Shown: positions 15,168-23,508 of the stretch, in pieces
Layout of the letters: the number at the start of each line of letters is the position of its first letter
How positions within the stretch are numbered: the first letter of the stretch is position 1
From: Candidatus Saccharimonadota bacterium
GTDB lineage: Bacteria; Patescibacteriota; Saccharimonadia; Saccharimonadales; UBA4665
DNA length: 38,153 bases
Assembly: GCA_027327085.1 (NCBI GenBank)
Contig: DAHWAT010000004.1
Location: 1 to 38,153 of the forward strand
Direction of reading: 5' to 3'
Position numbers and translations under genes: made by a program
The notes under the pieces: generated by a model
The model's input: only the letters and a program-made list of their open reading frames with translations
Databases searched by the model: none
Told to the model about the DNA's origin: nothing

Positions 15168-16613
15168 ATGGGGAAAACAGAATTAGCAGATATTGCCGTT
15201 GTCGGCATGGCCGTTATGGGCCAAAATTTAATCCTAAATATGAATGATCACGGCTTTAAGGTTGTGGCCTTTAACCGAACAGTCTCAAAAGTTGACGATT
15301 TTTTAAACTCAGCCGCTAAAGGGACCCAGATAGTTGGGGCTCACTCTGCCGCTGAAATGATCAGCCTGCTTAAAAAACCAAGACGAGTAATGTTAATGGT
15401 TAAGGCCGGTGAAGCAGTTGATGAGACGATAGAGCATATACTGCCCTATATGGAAGCAGGCGACATCATTATTGATGGCGGAAACAGCCTGTTTACCGAT
15501 ACTATTAGAAGACAAGCTTACCTTAATCAAAAATCTATTTTATATGTAGGCACTGGTATATCTGGCGGTGAAGAAGGAGCCCGCCATGGCCCAGCCATTA
15601 TGCCTGGTGGCGATAAGCAGGCTTGGCCACACTTAAAAGACATTTTTCAAGCAATCGCTGCCAAAGATCTCAATGGCAATCCATGCTGTGACTGGATTGG
15701 TGACGGAGGAGCTGGTCATTACGTCAAAATGGTTCATAACGGTATTGAATACGGCGATATGCAATTAATTAGCGAAAGCTACGCTCTTCTAAAAGCTCTA
15801 GGCCTTAGTAACCAAGAGCTTAGTGACACGTTTAGAGATTGGAATAACGGCGTACTAGACAGCTACTTAATCGAGATTACTGCCAATATTTTGAGCTACA
15901 AAGATGGCAACGGTGATTACGTTATTGATAAGATTTTAGACGTCGCCGGCCAAAAGGGAACAGGCAAGTGGACAGTCATCAGTGCCAGTGAACTCAGTCA
16001 GCCGGCAACGGTTATTGCTGAAGCCTTATTCTCTAGATTCATATCGTCTTTAAAAAAGACTAGGCTCAAACTCAATGCGGTCTACCAAACAACTGCACCC
16101 ATACAACTTGATTTGACTGGTGAAAAAATAGGACAAGCCTTATACGCTAGTAAAATTATTAGTTACGCTCAAGGCTATATGTTACTCAAGCAAGCTTCAA
16201 GTGAATACGGCTTTGACATAAATTATGCTAAAGTTGCGGCAATATGGACCGGTGGGTGTATAATTAGAAGTAGATTCCTAGGCGATATCGAGAAGGCCTA
16301 TATAAAAAATCCTAATTTAGAAAGTTTACTTTTAGACGATTTTTTTGTTGAGGCCATTTTAAATAATCTTACGTCATGGCGTGAAGTTGTGTCTAAGTCC
16401 GTAGCCAGCGGTATACCTATTTCAGGTCTAGCTTCGGCACTAACTTTCTTTGACGCTTTTAGAAGCAATAGCTTACCAGCTAATTTAATTCAAGCTCAAA
16501 GGGATTATTTTGGCGCTCACACCTATGAGCGCATCGATACGCCAGGAAAGTCTTTCCATACTAATTGGACAGGCAGCGGCGGTGATACAACAGCCGGACT
16601 CTACAATAACTAA
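15168..16613 (+). CDS. gnd: 6-phosphogluconate dehydrogenase (decarboxylating)
   Basis: Converts 6-phosphogluconate to ribulose 5-phosphate and CO2 with reduction of NADP. The Rossmann start VVGMAVMGQNL and the Arg in AFNRTVSKV favour NADP. GGAGHYVKMVHNGIEYGD (near 178-198) holds the catalytic Lys and substrate-binding residues. At 481 residues it matches the long homodimeric form. I choose the ATG at 15168 over the one at 15159, because the -10 TATAAT (15155-15160) overlaps the first ATG and would place transcription start at about the second. The first ATG would add three residues. Divergent pgl makes these two steps one regulatory unit. Confidence 0.93.
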   Translation: MGKTELADIAVVGMAVMGQNLILNMNDHGFKVVAFNRTVSKVDDFLNSAAKGTQIVGAHSAAEMISLLKKPRRVMLMVKAGEAVDETIEHILPYMEAGDIIIDGGNSLFTDTIRRQAYLNQKSILYVGTGISGGEEGARHGPAIMPGGDKQAWPHLKDIFQAIAAKDLNGNPCCDWIGDGGAGHYVKMVHNGIEYGDMQLISESYALLKALGLSNQELSDTFRDWNNGVLDSYLIEITANILSYKDGNGDYVIDKILDVAGQKGTGKWTVISASELSQPATVIAEALFSRFISSLKKTRLKLNAVYQTTAPIQLDLTGEKIGQALYASKIISYAQGYMLLKQASSEYGFDINYAKVAAIWTGGCIIRSRFLGDIEKAYIKNPNLESLLLDDFFVEAILNNLTSWREVVSKSVASGIPISGLASALTFFDAFRSNSLPANLIQAQRDYFGAHTYERIDTPGKSFHTNWTGSGGDTTAGLYNN

Positions 16614-16636
16614 TCAACCATTCGATATGGAGGCAA

Positions 16637-17440
16637 ATGACAGAAACTATAATCCAAGCAATCGATTTAAAGAAGCAATTTGGCGACTTTGAAGCCGTTA
16701 AGGGCATTTCGTTTGAAGTAAAAAGAGGTGAGATATTTGCCTTTCTAGGACCCAATGGAGCCGGCAAAAGTACCACCATTAAAATGCTAACGACCATGCT
16801 TAGGCCTACATCAGGCACCCTAAAACTAGACGGACATGATGTGGCTAATGAGCGAGATAGTGCCCGTAAAGCCTTTGGCATCGTTTTCCAAGATCCCAGT
16901 CTTGACGAAGAACTTAGTGCCTATGAAAATATGGAGCTACACGCCATTCTTTATAGGGTTCCCAAAGCTCAACAAAAGCACCGGATTAATAGCTTACTTG
17001 AGCTAGTCGATTTAAATGAGAGAAAAGACTCAATGGTAAAAACTTTTTCAGGTGGTATGCGACGAAGACTTGAGATAGCCAGAGGTCTTATTCACGAACC
17101 AAAGGTGCTTTTTTTGGATGAACCGACTTTAGGCCTTGATACTCAAACCCGCAACATGCTCTGGAATTATGTCAAAAAACTAAGCAAGGAAAAGGGAATG
17201 ACCATATTCTTTACCACTCACTACCTTGACGAGGCAGAAGCAGTAGCCGAAACCATAGCAATTATTGATCATGGCTTAATCATCGAAAGAGGCACATCCA
17301 AGCAACTGACTAAAGAGACAGGTACTAAAACTCTGGAACAAGCATATTTGAAGTTAACCGGTACAGAAATTCGCGATGAAAGCGGTAATAATGATGGCCT
17401 TAACGCCCGGATGGCCAGAAGAAATAAGGCATTGAGGTAA
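16637..17440 (+). CDS. ABC exporter ATP-binding protein, DrrA-like
   Basis: A 267-residue nucleotide-binding subunit. It has Walker A GPNGAGKST (about 39-47), a Q-loop in VFQDPSLDE, the signature FSGGMRRRLEIARGL, Walker B VLFLDEPTLGLD and the switch histidine in FFTTHYLDEAEA. The extended C-terminus after the NBD is common in the daunorubicin-resistance (DrrA) and ABC-2 group. GGAGG lies 3 nt before the ATG, in the 23-bp gap after gnd, and the permease follows after 5 nt, so gnd and the transporter may be co-transcribed. It energises export of an unknown compound, possibly a drug, lipid or glycan. Confidence 0.93.
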   Translation: MTETIIQAIDLKKQFGDFEAVKGISFEVKRGEIFAFLGPNGAGKSTTIKMLTTMLRPTSGTLKLDGHDVANERDSARKAFGIVFQDPSLDEELSAYENMELHAILYRVPKAQQKHRINSLLELVDLNERKDSMVKTFSGGMRRRLEIARGLIHEPKVLFLDEPTLGLDTQTRNMLWNYVKKLSKEKGMTIFFTTHYLDEAEAVAETIAIIDHGLIIERGTSKQLTKETGTKTLEQAYLKLTGTEIRDESGNNDGLNARMARRNKALR

Positions 17441-17445
17441 TAGAT

Positions 17446-18198
17446 ATGGATATAGATATTATTAAAGTTCTTTGGCTAAGACAAGTACGACGCTACTACC
17501 GCAGTGGCAGTAGGTTACTTGGTACTTTAGGCCAACCAATTCTGCTACTGTTAGCCTTAGGTTACGGTATCGGCGCCATCTATAGACGGGCTGGTGACGG
17601 TAACTACTTGCAATTTTTAGTACCCGGCATAGTTACTCAGACAGTTTTATTGTCAGGTATCTTTTGGGGCATAATCATTATTCAGGATAAACGTTTTGGC
17701 TTTTTGTCTGAAATGCTAGTTGCGCCAGTCAGCCGACTTAAGATACTAATTGGTAGCGCTATTGGTGGTGCCACAATATCGATTATCCAAGGTATTTTAG
17801 TCTTTATTATGGCTCTAATTTTCGGCTTTAGACCGTATAGCTGGGCAGAAGTCCCAATCGCTTTTCTTATTTTAGTAATGATGTGTATTGCCTTAACCAG
17901 TTTAGGCGCTGGCATCGCTTCATCGGTCAACGATTTCCAAGGCTTTCAAGGCATCAATAACCTAATAGTTACTCCAGCCTTTTTCCTGTCTAGCGCGCTT
18001 TATCCGCTAAATAATATCCCAACCGTGCTAAAGATTATAAGCACGATCAACCCAGTCAGCTACATGGTTGACGCCCTCAGAACAATTCTTGCCAACCAAA
18101 GTCATTTTGGCTTAACTAAAGACCTGATCGTCATGTCAATCACCTTTGTTGTAGCGATTGCTTTTGCTGTTTATAGGTTTAATCGAATCCAGCTGTAG
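17446..18198 (+). CDS. ABC-2 type exporter permease, DrrB-like
   Basis: A 250-residue membrane protein with about six hydrophobic segments and the ABC-2 permease pattern. The LGTLGQPILLLLALGYGIG region near the N-terminus is followed by LLSGIFWGIIII, ILVFIMALIFGF, FLILVMMCIALTSLG and the conserved NLIVTPAFFLSSALYPL. It ends with a last helix near 225-243. GAGG lies upstream of its ATG. It pairs with the preceding ATPase, and two copies of each would make the exporter. No substrate clue is present beyond the family. Confidence 0.9.
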   Translation: MDIDIIKVLWLRQVRRYYRSGSRLLGTLGQPILLLLALGYGIGAIYRRAGDGNYLQFLVPGIVTQTVLLSGIFWGIIIIQDKRFGFLSEMLVAPVSRLKILIGSAIGGATISIIQGILVFIMALIFGFRPYSWAEVPIAFLILVMMCIALTSLGAGIASSVNDFQGFQGINNLIVTPAFFLSSALYPLNNIPTVLKIISTINPVSYMVDALRTILANQSHFGLTKDLIVMSITFVVAIAFAVYRFNRIQL

Positions 18199-18605
18199 TT
18201 GCTACTTTAGCTAATTTTTTATAGACACTATTTAGTTAAACTCTCTAAATTACTAGCTACGAAACTAAGTTTAGAGTGTAGATTAATCTGCCAGTATGAC
18301 CATCTTACAATGACCTGGATCGGTTTTAGCTTAATGATTTCCAATAACAGTATGCGATTAAGAGTCATAAACAGCAAAGCCTAAGTAGCTACGGCAGCTG
18401 GTACAACTGGTCCGATTGAACTGCCTATTGACTGAGACGTATTAAGTAAAGCCAAGTCGATTTCAAATAAAACTAGAGTGTCATAGTTTAACCAGACATT
18501 GGGTTTTTTGAATATGGATATAGACTAAAACTGACCACTAAAAATCAACACTTAAAAAAAGTAATTTTGTTTCTAAGTAAGCTCACTTTTTTCTTTGGCT
18601 AAGCT
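18199..18605. other. 407-bp intergenic stretch between convergent genes
   Basis: No confident gene. On the minus strand one frame is open from 18524 to 18231 apart from a single TAG at 18381-18383. It has no start codon at its upstream end and reads like a weakly protein-like remnant (for example ALLNTSQSIGSSIGPVVPAA), so a decayed gene is possible. AAAAAAAGT (18554-18562) and ACTTTTTT (18585-18592) can pair as a long-looped stem and could act as a weak terminator for the convergent genes. Nothing else stands out. Confidence 0.3.
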
Positions 18606-19529
18606 CTACTTATAAAAAGTAACGTTAGCTGTTTCTTGGCCCTTGTGGGTAAAGATACTTATTGCTTTGACTGGCCTAGTGTTACTGGAACTGTCTTGGT
18701 TTCTAAAGAAGATACGGGCATCAGTTCTACTCTTACTTCTATATTGATCAACTAGTAGTAGAGCAACTGAGCCAAAGCTGGCTCTGGACATCAGTTTAGG
18801 TTTTAGTCCGGTAGCGTAAGCTTCAGCTTCACTAGCTACAGTCTTAAGGATTGGTACCAGATTCATGTCCTTACAGTTAACTTGACTTGGTACCACACAT
18901 TCTTTGCTGTGAGGAAAGTAGAAGTTCTGAGCAGGTTGGTCACCATTAGCACAGCTGATTTCATGATCATATTTAAGATTGCTTAAGACAAATCTGACAT
19001 CGTTATAATAATTGTTATTATTGGTATTAACATTACAGGCACCGACAATCTCAAAACTATGGGGTTGAATCTTCATGTGCTCAACATAGTTCATTGCCCC
19101 TTCTGAAGAAATTGCCTCACCATAGACGACTGTGTCACGGTAGAAATCTTCAACTTGAGTTAGGAATCTTAGTGGCCTGGCTTGACTGGCTAGGTTTTTT
19201 GACGGTGCTGCTAGAGCTATATCACTACTACCAAGAGCAGCGATAGAGCTTAATAGGGCTGCAGCGCCGTATTTAACTATCCTTAGATGTTTAGCTAGAA
19301 ATGGTTGGTTGAAATTATCTAAAGTATTAGGACTAGGTTCAGCTGACTTTGCACTATTTGTTTCTAGACTAGGCGTAGTTAGATCTGTTCGATCAGCTGT
19401 TTCTAATTGGTTGAGGGTATTATCCCACAGACTATCTACTTCTAGTGGTGTATCAATAAATGCACCTGGGTAGACTACATCTGCCTGATTGTCAGGATTA
19501 AGTGTTTGTAGCTTATTTAGTTCGCTCAT
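18606..19529 (-). CDS. Putative exported or membrane-anchored cysteine-containing protein
   Basis: Family not recognised; 307 residues. The first 80 residues are polar, acidic and low in structure. Then KHLRIVKYGAAALLSSIAALG and SSDIALAAPS (about 80-110) look exactly like a signal peptide with an AxA site after residue 108, but it lies internally. The mature part has four cysteines (165, 193, 211, 219), enough for two disulfides, and an Asn-rich loop (NTNNNNYYND). Either an unusually long signal n-region is used, or the helix is a type II anchor with the N-terminus inside. AGAGGA lies about 10 nt before the ATG. No in-frame Met offers a start just before the hydrophobic stretch. Confidence 0.7.
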   Translation of the reverse strand: MSELNKLQTLNPDNQADVVYPGAFIDTPLEVDSLWDNTLNQLETADRTDLTTPSLETNSAKSAEPSPNTLDNFNQPFLAKHLRIVKYGAAALLSSIAALGSSDIALAAPSKNLASQARPLRFLTQVEDFYRDTVVYGEAISSEGAMNYVEHMKIQPHSFEIVGACNVNTNNNNYYNDVRFVLSNLKYDHEISCANGDQPAQNFYFPHSKECVVPSQVNCKDMNLVPILKTVASEAEAYATGLKPKLMSRASFGSVALLLVDQYRSKSRTDARIFFRNQDSSSNTRPVKAISIFTHKGQETANVTFYK

Positions 19530-19590
19530 CTTCTTTAGTTCCTCTATTAGGGTTAACTTAATTTAAATATTTAATGTATTAAGCTATGTT

Positions 19591-19637
19591 AGTATACTTA
19601 GTCATTAATATTTCTAACAGTAGCTTTAAGAAATATT
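19591..19637 (-). promoter_or_regulatory. -10 and upstream inverted repeat of the exported-protein gene
   Basis: TATACT on the minus strand (19596-19591) predicts a leader of about 55 nt for the gene starting at 19529. Just upstream, AATATTTCT (19607-19615) and AGAAATATT (19629-19637) form a perfect 9-bp inverted repeat with a 13-nt centre, located where a regulator could bind. The remaining sequence up to the plus-strand gene at 19786 shows no other clear element. Confidence 0.35.
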
Positions 19638-19785
19638 TGTTTTGATTAATGCTATTTATATAGTATTTTAGGAGTCTTAGCAAGGTTATAGCTTAAGTGA
19701 ATGTCTGATTTTTTACCAAAAATTTGACTGGTACGTGTTAGACTACCAAAGAATCATCACAGTTAAATAAGCAAAGAGAAGGCTA

Positions 19786-20721
19786 ATGACAATTAGAAAA
19801 ACGGTAGGTATTAGCTCTATAACACTAATTATAGCTACTGTTTTAACAGCTTTTTATGTATTGGAGGAATTACTTCTGCCGATTAACCACGTAAGCGCCA
19901 GTGGCTATGGCTTATCGGCGATTGACTATAGGCTAGTTAGTATCCTGGTTAATTTGCCACTAATTATTATTTGGTTTGTGGCTTTTTGGGGCTATAGCCA
20001 GCTTAAAGCTTACTCTAAAAGCCTGGGCAACAGCCGCGAAGCTCCGGCCTATAGAAGTTTAGCTATCGGCATAGCTTGGTTAACTTACGGTCTAATTATA
20101 AAAACCATGGTTGAGCGTTTGCTAGCTGCCCTCAGCAATACTAACCCAGCCTTAGTTGGGCCAACCACCATCATTAGCAGTTACCTAAATTTAATCTTGC
20201 CGCTTATTGGTTTTATTATAATCTTTGCCGCCTCTAAAACCTTAATGCGACTGCAATCTAGCCTGACTAAAACCATAAAGCCCCTCCAGTTGATGGGCTT
20301 ATGCCTAGTTGCTGGTGCTATCTATAACTTTACCTATATTCGAGCAGCCGGCCTACATAGTATTTCTAGTCACAATAACATCTATAATTTACCAGGCTGG
20401 CTACTGTTAATTAGCTTAATCTTACCTTACTTATACGCCTGGCTAATTGGGCTTACAGCCTCTTATCAACTAGGTCTGATCAGTCTTCACTCTTCAGGTA
20501 TTCTTTATAAAAAAGCTCTGTCTTACTTAACAATCGGCCTGATTACCATAGTTATCGGTTTTATGTTTAACCAGTACTTGTCGGCTATTTGGCCACTTAA
20601 AAATCATTTAGTTTTAAATTATCAGTTAATCATCATACTGCTATTTCGCATCATCAGCGGCATAGGCTTCATTATTGCCGCAATCGGGGCTAACAAATTA
20701 AGAATGATTGAGGAGCTATAA
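19786..20721 (+). CDS. Eight-TM membrane protein in a signalling operon
   Basis: Family not recognised. It is a 311-residue integral membrane protein with about eight hydrophobic helices (near 7-27, 49-70, 90-115, 127-148, 163-183, 205-232, 243-262, 275-300) and short loops. It begins a four-gene operon with a 92-residue protein, a soluble PAS kinase and a receiver. Its stop codon overlaps the next start by 1 nt (TAATG). The kinase has no membrane segment, so this protein is a good candidate for the membrane input module, though that is inference. AGAGAAGG lies just upstream of the ATG. It carries no obvious heme or metal motif. Confidence 0.75.
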   Translation: MTIRKTVGISSITLIIATVLTAFYVLEELLLPINHVSASGYGLSAIDYRLVSILVNLPLIIIWFVAFWGYSQLKAYSKSLGNSREAPAYRSLAIGIAWLTYGLIIKTMVERLLAALSNTNPALVGPTTIISSYLNLILPLIGFIIIFAASKTLMRLQSSLTKTIKPLQLMGLCLVAGAIYNFTYIRAAGLHSISSHNNIYNLPGWLLLISLILPYLYAWLIGLTASYQLGLISLHSSGILYKKALSYLTIGLITIVIGFMFNQYLSAIWPLKNHLVLNYQLIIILLFRIISGIGFIIAAIGANKLRMIEEL

Positions 20722-20999
20722 TGGCTAAACTATCCAATAGCTCAACCTACAATCAGGTTGTCGAGGTGACACGCAAGTACCTTGGCCCAGCTGCTGAGCG
20801 GTTTATTAATAGACAAGTGTCTAATCACCTCAAAAAAAACCCTAAACAACTAACCAAAGCCGATTTAGCTAGTTTAATCGATTGGATCAAAGTCATCGTA
20901 TCTTTAATCACTGAAGACACGTCTATTGTTGAAGAGTACATCTCAGAACTAAGTAAGCTGAGTATGCCAAAAAGCCAAAAAGGGAAGGCTAACCCGTGA
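20721..20999 (+). CDS. Small linker protein of signalling operon (92 residues)
   Basis: Family not recognised. It is small and mostly helical: a basic segment around RKYLGPAAERFINRQVSNHL, the Lys-rich KKNPKQLTKADL, then an amphipathic helix (LIDWIKVIVSLITEDTS) and a basic tail. It overlaps the upstream membrane-protein gene by 1 nt and the downstream kinase gene by 4 nt (GTGA), so all three are translationally coupled. It may be an adaptor between the membrane protein and the kinase. That rests on position only. Confidence 0.7.
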   Translation: MAKLSNSSTYNQVVEVTRKYLGPAAERFINRQVSNHLKKNPKQLTKADLASLIDWIKVIVSLITEDTSIVEEYISELSKLSMPKSQKGKANP

Positions 21000-22114
21000 A
21001 TCAAGCTAATTTAAAGCTATCTCAGCAGAAGTCAATTCGAAAGTCTAAGGAAGCTGATGCTCTTTTCAATAGTATCGGTGAAGGAGCTATCACTACCGAT
21101 GAGTTTGGCCGTATCACCCGAGTCAATAAGCCAGCCCTAAAAATGCTTGGGTTTCATAAAAGCGAACTGATTGGCCAGCCTTTTCTAAAATTAGTCATAG
21201 CTGAAGATTTTGACGGGAAAGTAATTGGCACGATTGACCGACCAATAGTTCAGGCTTTTTTAACCGGACAGTCAATTTTAACTAAATTAAACTATCGGAC
21301 TAAAAAGGGAACTTTACTGCCTGTAGATATTAGCATTTCGCCCTTGATGCTCAACAATCGACCAGTAGGAGCAATTGAAGTTTTTCGCGACATTAGCCTA
21401 GAACAAGAAATCGACCGCATGAAAAGCGAGTTCATATCTCTGGCATCACACCAACTAAGAACGCCTTTATCGGCTATTAAAACCTACTCTCATATGCTAA
21501 GAGACGGCTATATGGGTAAACTAAATAAACACCAAAAGAGCTCCCTAGACACAATTATCGGCGCTACCAATCGAATGAACGAATTAATATCAACCCTGCT
21601 TAACATTAGCCGGATTGAAAGCGGCACGATTAATGTTACTCTGAAAAAGAATAATATTGAAAAGGTTATCAAAGAAATTATCCCGGAATTAACACTAATT
21701 GCCGATGCTAAGGCAATAGAGTTTAAGCTTGTATCTACATCAACTGAATCGCTTGAAATCGTCACCGACGCCTTAATCGTTAAAGAAATAGTAACTAACC
21801 TAGTCTCTAATGCTATTAAATATACCGAGGCTAACGGCAAAGTATGCCTAACCATAGCTCCTAGAAAACAAGATATCCTACTAAAAATCAAAGACAGTGG
21901 TTGGGGCATCCCTGAAATAGCTCGCGATAAAGTTTTTACTAAATTTTACAGAGGTTCTAATATCGTTAGTAAAGAAACCAATGGCACAGGCTTAGGCCTT
22001 TATTTGGTCAAAGGCCTAATTGAGGCTATCAACGGAAAGATTTGGTTTAAAAGCGTTGAGAAAAAGGGTACAACTTTTTATGTTAGTTTACCAAGAGAGC
22101 TTGACTTAAAATAG
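20996..22114 (+). CDS. Soluble PAS-domain sensor histidine kinase
   Basis: A 372-residue cytoplasmic kinase. A PAS domain (about 20-135, with GEGAITTDEFGRITRVN) is followed by the HisKA dimerisation helix with phosphoacceptor H152 in LASHQLRTPLSA. The ATPase domain has the N-box EIVTNLVSNAIKYT, DSGWGIP and NGTGLGLYLVKGL. There is no membrane segment. The GTG start (20996-20998) overlaps the upstream TGA and is preceded by AGGGAAGG. The likely partner is the receiver at 22222, and the likely input is the eight-TM protein. The PAS ligand is unknown; redox, heme or flavin sensing would fit the neighbourhood but no ligand residue proves it. Confidence 0.93.
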   Translation: MNQANLKLSQQKSIRKSKEADALFNSIGEGAITTDEFGRITRVNKPALKMLGFHKSELIGQPFLKLVIAEDFDGKVIGTIDRPIVQAFLTGQSILTKLNYRTKKGTLLPVDISISPLMLNNRPVGAIEVFRDISLEQEIDRMKSEFISLASHQLRTPLSAIKTYSHMLRDGYMGKLNKHQKSSLDTIIGATNRMNELISTLLNISRIESGTINVTLKKNNIEKVIKEIIPELTLIADAKAIEFKLVSTSTESLEIVTDALIVKEIVTNLVSNAIKYTEANGKVCLTIAPRKQDILLKIKDSGWGIPEIARDKVFTKFYRGSNIVSKETNGTGLGLYLVKGLIEAINGKIWFKSVEKKGTTFYVSLPRELDLK

Positions 22115-22221
22115 TAAGAAATTAGACAATCTAATGCTCTAGTCTTATGATATAAGTAATAGAGTAAAACTAAAACCTCAAGCAAATTGACGGTTTAATT
22201 AATCAAGGGGAGACAATATTA

Positions 22222-22632
22222 GTGGCCAAAATATTAGTAGTAGAAGACGACCGTGATCTTAATAAAGCATACTGCATTATCTTGAGACATGAAGGTCATG
22301 ATGTTGTCGCTGCCTTTGACGGTAAAGAGGCCCTAGTTAAGTTAAGTGAAATTAAACCAGACCTTGTCCTGCTAGACCTACTAATGCCGGTGATGGGTGG
22401 CTTAGAATTTCTTAAAGCCTGGGCCGATCATAAGAAAAATGATGCTAAGATTCTGCTGTTTACTAACATGGAGAACTCACCCGAAATCTCTGAAGCCTAT
22501 AAGCTAGGGGCTAGTCGCTGTATTATTAAGAGTTGGACGGCGCCTCATAATCTAGCCAAGGTAGTTAACGATACTTTAAAAAGCGATAGTTTTAAGAAAA
22601 TAAAGTCTAGGCCAAAAGTGCAGAAGGTTTAA
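22222..22632 (+). CDS. Single-domain response regulator
   Basis: A 136-residue receiver with E8/D9/D10, phosphoacceptor D52 (LVLLDLLMP), the Thr of LLFTNME and the Lys in RCIIKSW. There is no output domain. GTG start at 22222, with AAGGGGAG (22205-22212) about 9 nt upstream. It follows the PAS kinase after a 107-bp gap and is probably its cognate receiver. Its 3' end overlaps the converging Crp/Fnr gene by 26 bp, so the two transcripts are antisense at their ends. Without a DNA-binding domain it must act on another protein. Confidence 0.92.
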   Translation: MAKILVVEDDRDLNKAYCIILRHEGHDVVAAFDGKEALVKLSEIKPDLVLLDLLMPVMGGLEFLKAWADHKKNDAKILLFTNMENSPEISEAYKLGASRCIIKSWTAPHNLAKVVNDTLKSDSFKKIKSRPKVQKV

Positions 22633-23311
22633 GATCAGCAATAAACTGATCGTTGGCAATCTGAAATAATTTACTTAGATTAAGCACATAAGGCGTATTT
22701 TTGGTATAGGTAATAATACCTGCTCGTTTTAACTTATTAAGCTCGGTTGCAGCCGTCTCGCGGGTAAGCCCAGTCAGGTTAGCAAAATCTTGATGAGTCA
22801 GATGAATGGTCAATTCTACCGTCTGGTTATTAATGACTTTGCCATGAGTTAAAGCTAAATAATGTAAGGTGTAAATTAACTTATCGCTAGCTCTGGAATG
22901 CTGCAAAGCATTCAACCTCATAGAGCCGCCTAATTGATCAGTCAAAAAACGGTCCATTTCCTGATAAAGTAACTCAGGGCTTTTCTTAATAAAATTAACG
23001 TAGCTTTTCCGATCTATCAAGTAAACTTCAACTGATGAGGTAAACGCCTCATAGTAAAACACGGCACTAGGCAGTTTAGCGTAGACCCAGGTTGCCGGAA
23101 AAACATGAGTCTCTTGGTAAAAAGCTATTGGTTTTTCTTCTCCGTTAACACTTAAATTATAGGCTTTAACGATACCACTTTTAACGGCGTAGGCATGCTG
23201 AGGAGCTTCCCCTTGAAAAATAATTATCTCGCCTTTTTTAAATTTTCTAACAGGATGACGCTCTAGAAATACTTTTAAATAATTATTAGCTACTCTATCA
23301 AGCATGGCCAC
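22607..23311 (-). CDS. Crp/Fnr family transcriptional regulator
   Basis: A 234-residue protein with an N-terminal cyclic-nucleotide-binding-type beta-roll (about 20-110, with KKGEIIIFQGE) and a C-terminal winged helix (about 150-220). The recognition helix region is LTHQDFANLTGLTRETAATELNKLK in part. It contains no cysteine at all, so it cannot hold an Fnr-type iron-sulfur cluster. GTG at 23311 is chosen because AAGG (23322-23319) lies 7 nt before it; an ATG at 23305 is the alternative. It lies between two two-component systems and about 2 kb from the cyo operon, so respiratory control is plausible. No target site was found. Confidence 0.9.
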   Translation of the reverse strand: MAMLDRVANNYLKVFLERHPVRKFKKGEIIIFQGEAPQHAYAVKSGIVKAYNLSVNGEEKPIAFYQETHVFPATWVYAKLPSAVFYYEAFTSSVEVYLIDRKSYVNFIKKSPELLYQEMDRFLTDQLGGSMRLNALQHSRASDKLIYTLHYLALTHGKVINNQTVELTIHLTHQDFANLTGLTRETAATELNKLKRAGIITYTKNTPYVLNLSKLFQIANDQFIADLKPSALLA

Positions 23312-23336
23312 TAAACCGCCTTTATTAAGTAAGTCT

Positions 23337-23364
23337 ATTATAGCTTAACTCTTGTCGCATCAAC
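23337..23364 (-). promoter_or_regulatory. Promoter of the Crp/Fnr gene
   Basis: On the minus strand, TTGATG (23364-23359) is followed after 16 nt by a perfect -10 TATAAT (23342-23337). The predicted leader is about 20 nt and contains AAAGGCGG. The remaining bases up to 23508 show no clear inverted repeat suggesting self-regulation. Confidence 0.5.
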
Positions 23365-23495
23365 AGCCTGCTAGAAATGCATTATGATCAATAATAGAAT
23401 AGTAGTTGATTAACAGCTTTAGGTTTTTAGAGACAATTGATTCTAGTATACTGATAGCATCAAAAACATTTACAGCTAATTTTCAATAACACTTA

Positions 23496-23501
23496 TATAA
23501 T
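23496..23501 (+). promoter_or_regulatory. -10 element giving a leaderless OmpR-type regulator mRNA
   Basis: A perfect TATAAT ends 7 nt before the ATG at 23509. No Shine-Dalgarno lies between them and no good -35 is seen at 16-18 nt (TTTACA lies too far, at 21 nt). A regulator may be needed for activation. Confidence 0.5.
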
Positions 23502-23508
23502 CATAGGT

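Noticed and set aside
21508-21909. 133-codon minus-strand frame inside the PAS kinase gene
   Set aside because: It is antisense to the HisKA and ATPase domain motifs, with no independent signals.
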